Positions 18,049-18,541 of a DNA stretch of 18,541 nucleotides are shown piece after piece; positions within the stretch are counted from its first letter, which is position 1; each line of letters opens with the position of its first letter. Under the pieces are notes generated by a model, which saw only the letters and a program-made list of their open reading frames with translations, was not told where the DNA came from and made no database searches. A program made the translations under genes and the position numbers. The DNA is from JAXHTH01 sp034211115 (GTDB taxonomy: Bacteria > Planctomycetota > Phycisphaerae > Phycisphaerales > SM1A02): NCBI GenBank assembly GCA_034211115.1, contig JAXHTH010000003.1, positions 1 through 18,541 of the forward strand, read 5' to 3'.

Positions 18049-18096
18049 CGACTCGCCCGTTCAAGCGGTGGAACAACGCTCCGCAAGAGTGGTGGG

Positions 18097-18113
18097 ACGA
18101 CGCTCCGCGTCGT
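18097..18113. repeat. TCC-loop stem-loop repeat, 7-bp stem (ACGACGC type)
   Basis: ACGACGC (18097-18103), loop TCC, GCGTCGT (18107-18113) form a perfect 7-bp stem. The copy belongs to a longer module: the sequence after it, CTCGCCCGCTCAAG at 18116-18129, also follows the hairpin at 18032-18050 as CTCGCCCGTTCAAG at 18052-18065, a 64-base shift with one difference. A decayed copy (ACGCTCCGC without the right arm) lies near 18076-18084. Confidence 0.8.
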
Positions 18114-18136
18114 GCCTCGCCCGCTCAAGTAACAAG

Positions 18137-18153
18137 ACGATGCTCCGCATCGT
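18137..18153. repeat. TCC-loop stem-loop repeat with compensated stem (ACGATGC type)
   Basis: ACGATGC (18137-18143), loop TCC, GCATCGT (18147-18153) form a perfect 7-bp stem. Compared with the copy at 18097-18113, one C has become T on the left arm and the matching G has become A on the right arm, so the pair is kept. This is direct evidence that the stem, not just the sequence, has been preserved. Confidence 0.8.
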
Positions 18154-18225
18154 GCTCCGCGCGTGCCGGTGCCCTGAAAAGAATCTCGCAAAACGAGGAA
18201 ATCCCTTTCCGCGCAAACCCGCGGC

Positions 18226-18265
18226 GCGCGCACAGATCGGCCGAGGGGGTTTAGTTTGTGCGCGC
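18226..18265. repeat. Long inverted repeat, 9-bp arms
   Basis: GCGCGCACA (18226-18234) pairs perfectly with TGTGCGCGC (18257-18265) around a 22-base loop. The right arm runs into GCGCGCCACGCGCGC-like sequence that recurs at about 18428-18442. The stretch 18154-18460 between the repeat clusters contains no open frame that looks like a gene; long open frames there on both strands reflect the GC-rich repeats and share no recognisable protein pattern. Confidence 0.55.
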
Positions 18266-18405
18266 CACGCGCGCCTCCGCCGCGCCCGGTCAGGCGCCGC
18301 AACGCCCCGGACGCCCCCGTGAGGCCGGAAACGCGGTCTGTCTCCATCGGCATCAGACGCATGGCCGCGAGCCCATCGTCGAAGGAAAAACGAGCGCACC
18401 CCTAC

Positions 18406-18422
18406 AGGGGCCAACGGCCCCT
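18406..18422. repeat. AAC-loop stem-loop, 7-bp stem
   Basis: AGGGGCC (18406-18412), loop AAC, GGCCCCT (18416-18422) form a perfect 7-bp stem with a 3-base loop. The geometry is the same as the TCC-loop repeats but the sequence is different, so it may be a second hairpin family in the same region. No T-run follows. Confidence 0.6.
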
Positions 18423-18454
18423 CCTGCGCGCGCCACGCGCGCCGCGCCTCCATG

Positions 18455-18541
18455 GGTGGGACGACGCTCCGCGTCGTGCGCCGACGCTGGTGGGAGGACG
18501 CTCCGCGTCGTGCGCCGACGCTGGTGGGAGGACGCTCCGCG
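18455..18541. repeat. 34-bp tandem array with TCC-loop hairpins, cut by the window end
   Basis: Units at 18455-18488 and 18489-18522 are 34 bases each, and a third starts at 18523 and is cut at 18541. They differ by one base in the left arm. Unit one has the full 7-bp stem ACGACGC/GCGTCGT (18461-18477). Later units carry GGACGC, which keeps only 5 pairs (18497-18501 with 18505-18509). Each unit opens with GGTGGGA, as does the copy before 18097. The array probably continues beyond the window. Confidence 0.85.

Noticed and set aside
17049..18453. Open frames on both strands through the repeat region
   Set aside because: They translate the hairpin repeats and GC-rich spacer into Arg/Ala/Pro-rich sequence without any recognisable domain, and the minus-strand ones overlap the membrane-protein gene.
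17977..18541. CRISPR array
   Set aside because: The repeats are tandem or irregularly spaced, have no unique spacers of even length, and no cas gene is present.

Overview
The window is GC-rich (roughly two thirds G+C, with strong G/C preference at third codon positions). It carries only chromosomal-type genes. I see no tRNA, rRNA, insertion sequence, phage gene or CRISPR array. The gene set fits a Gram-negative, diderm bacterium: a type II secretion (T2SS) block with an outer-membrane secretin, putative lipoproteins, a secreted DUF2961/GH172 enzyme, an OPT transporter and a fused chorismate mutase-prephenate dehydratase. The overall style suggests Planctomycetota, perhaps Phycisphaerae, but that placement is inference from gene content and composition only.

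Layout. (1) 1-6086, plus strand: a T2SS-type block in the order K (C-terminal end only), L-like, M-like, C-like, D. Genes K to C are nearly contiguous. A 111-base gap before gspD holds two strong inverted repeats, one of them a perfect 20-bp palindrome. (2) 6133-9554, plus strand: a putative lipoprotein of unknown function, then a secreted GH172-type glycosidase with its own extended -10 promoter candidate and a clear ribosome binding site. (3) 16105-9561, minus strand, read right to left: pheA, a DUF255/YyaL-type thioredoxin-fold protein with a DsbD-N-like C-terminal domain, a one-domain asparaginase, and an OPT-family transporter with a large charged insertion. Gaps of 76, 55 and 45 bases would allow cotranscription. 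(4) 16217-17972, plus strand: two multi-pass membrane proteins that look like diverged paralogues. (5) 17973-18541: 569 bases without a credible gene, filled with short hairpin-forming repeats. It includes a 24-bp tandem repeat, a family of stem-loops with a constant TCC loop and compensated stem changes, and a 34-bp tandem array that runs off the end of the window.

How the genes work together. The L, M and C proteins would form the inner-membrane platform of the secretion machine, and GspD the outer-membrane channel. The GH172 enzyme and the lipoprotein are exported by signal peptide and could be substrates or neighbours of that system, but nothing in the sequence proves it. Asparaginase next to an OPT transporter suggests peptide or amino-acid uptake and deamidation. 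pheA supplies phenylalanine. Its link to the DUF255 protein is positional only.

The observations most worth a second look are the gspC-gspD inverted repeats, the TCC-loop hairpin repeat family, the DUF255-DsbD fusion, the extra KH-like repeat in the secretin, and the insertion in the OPT transporter.
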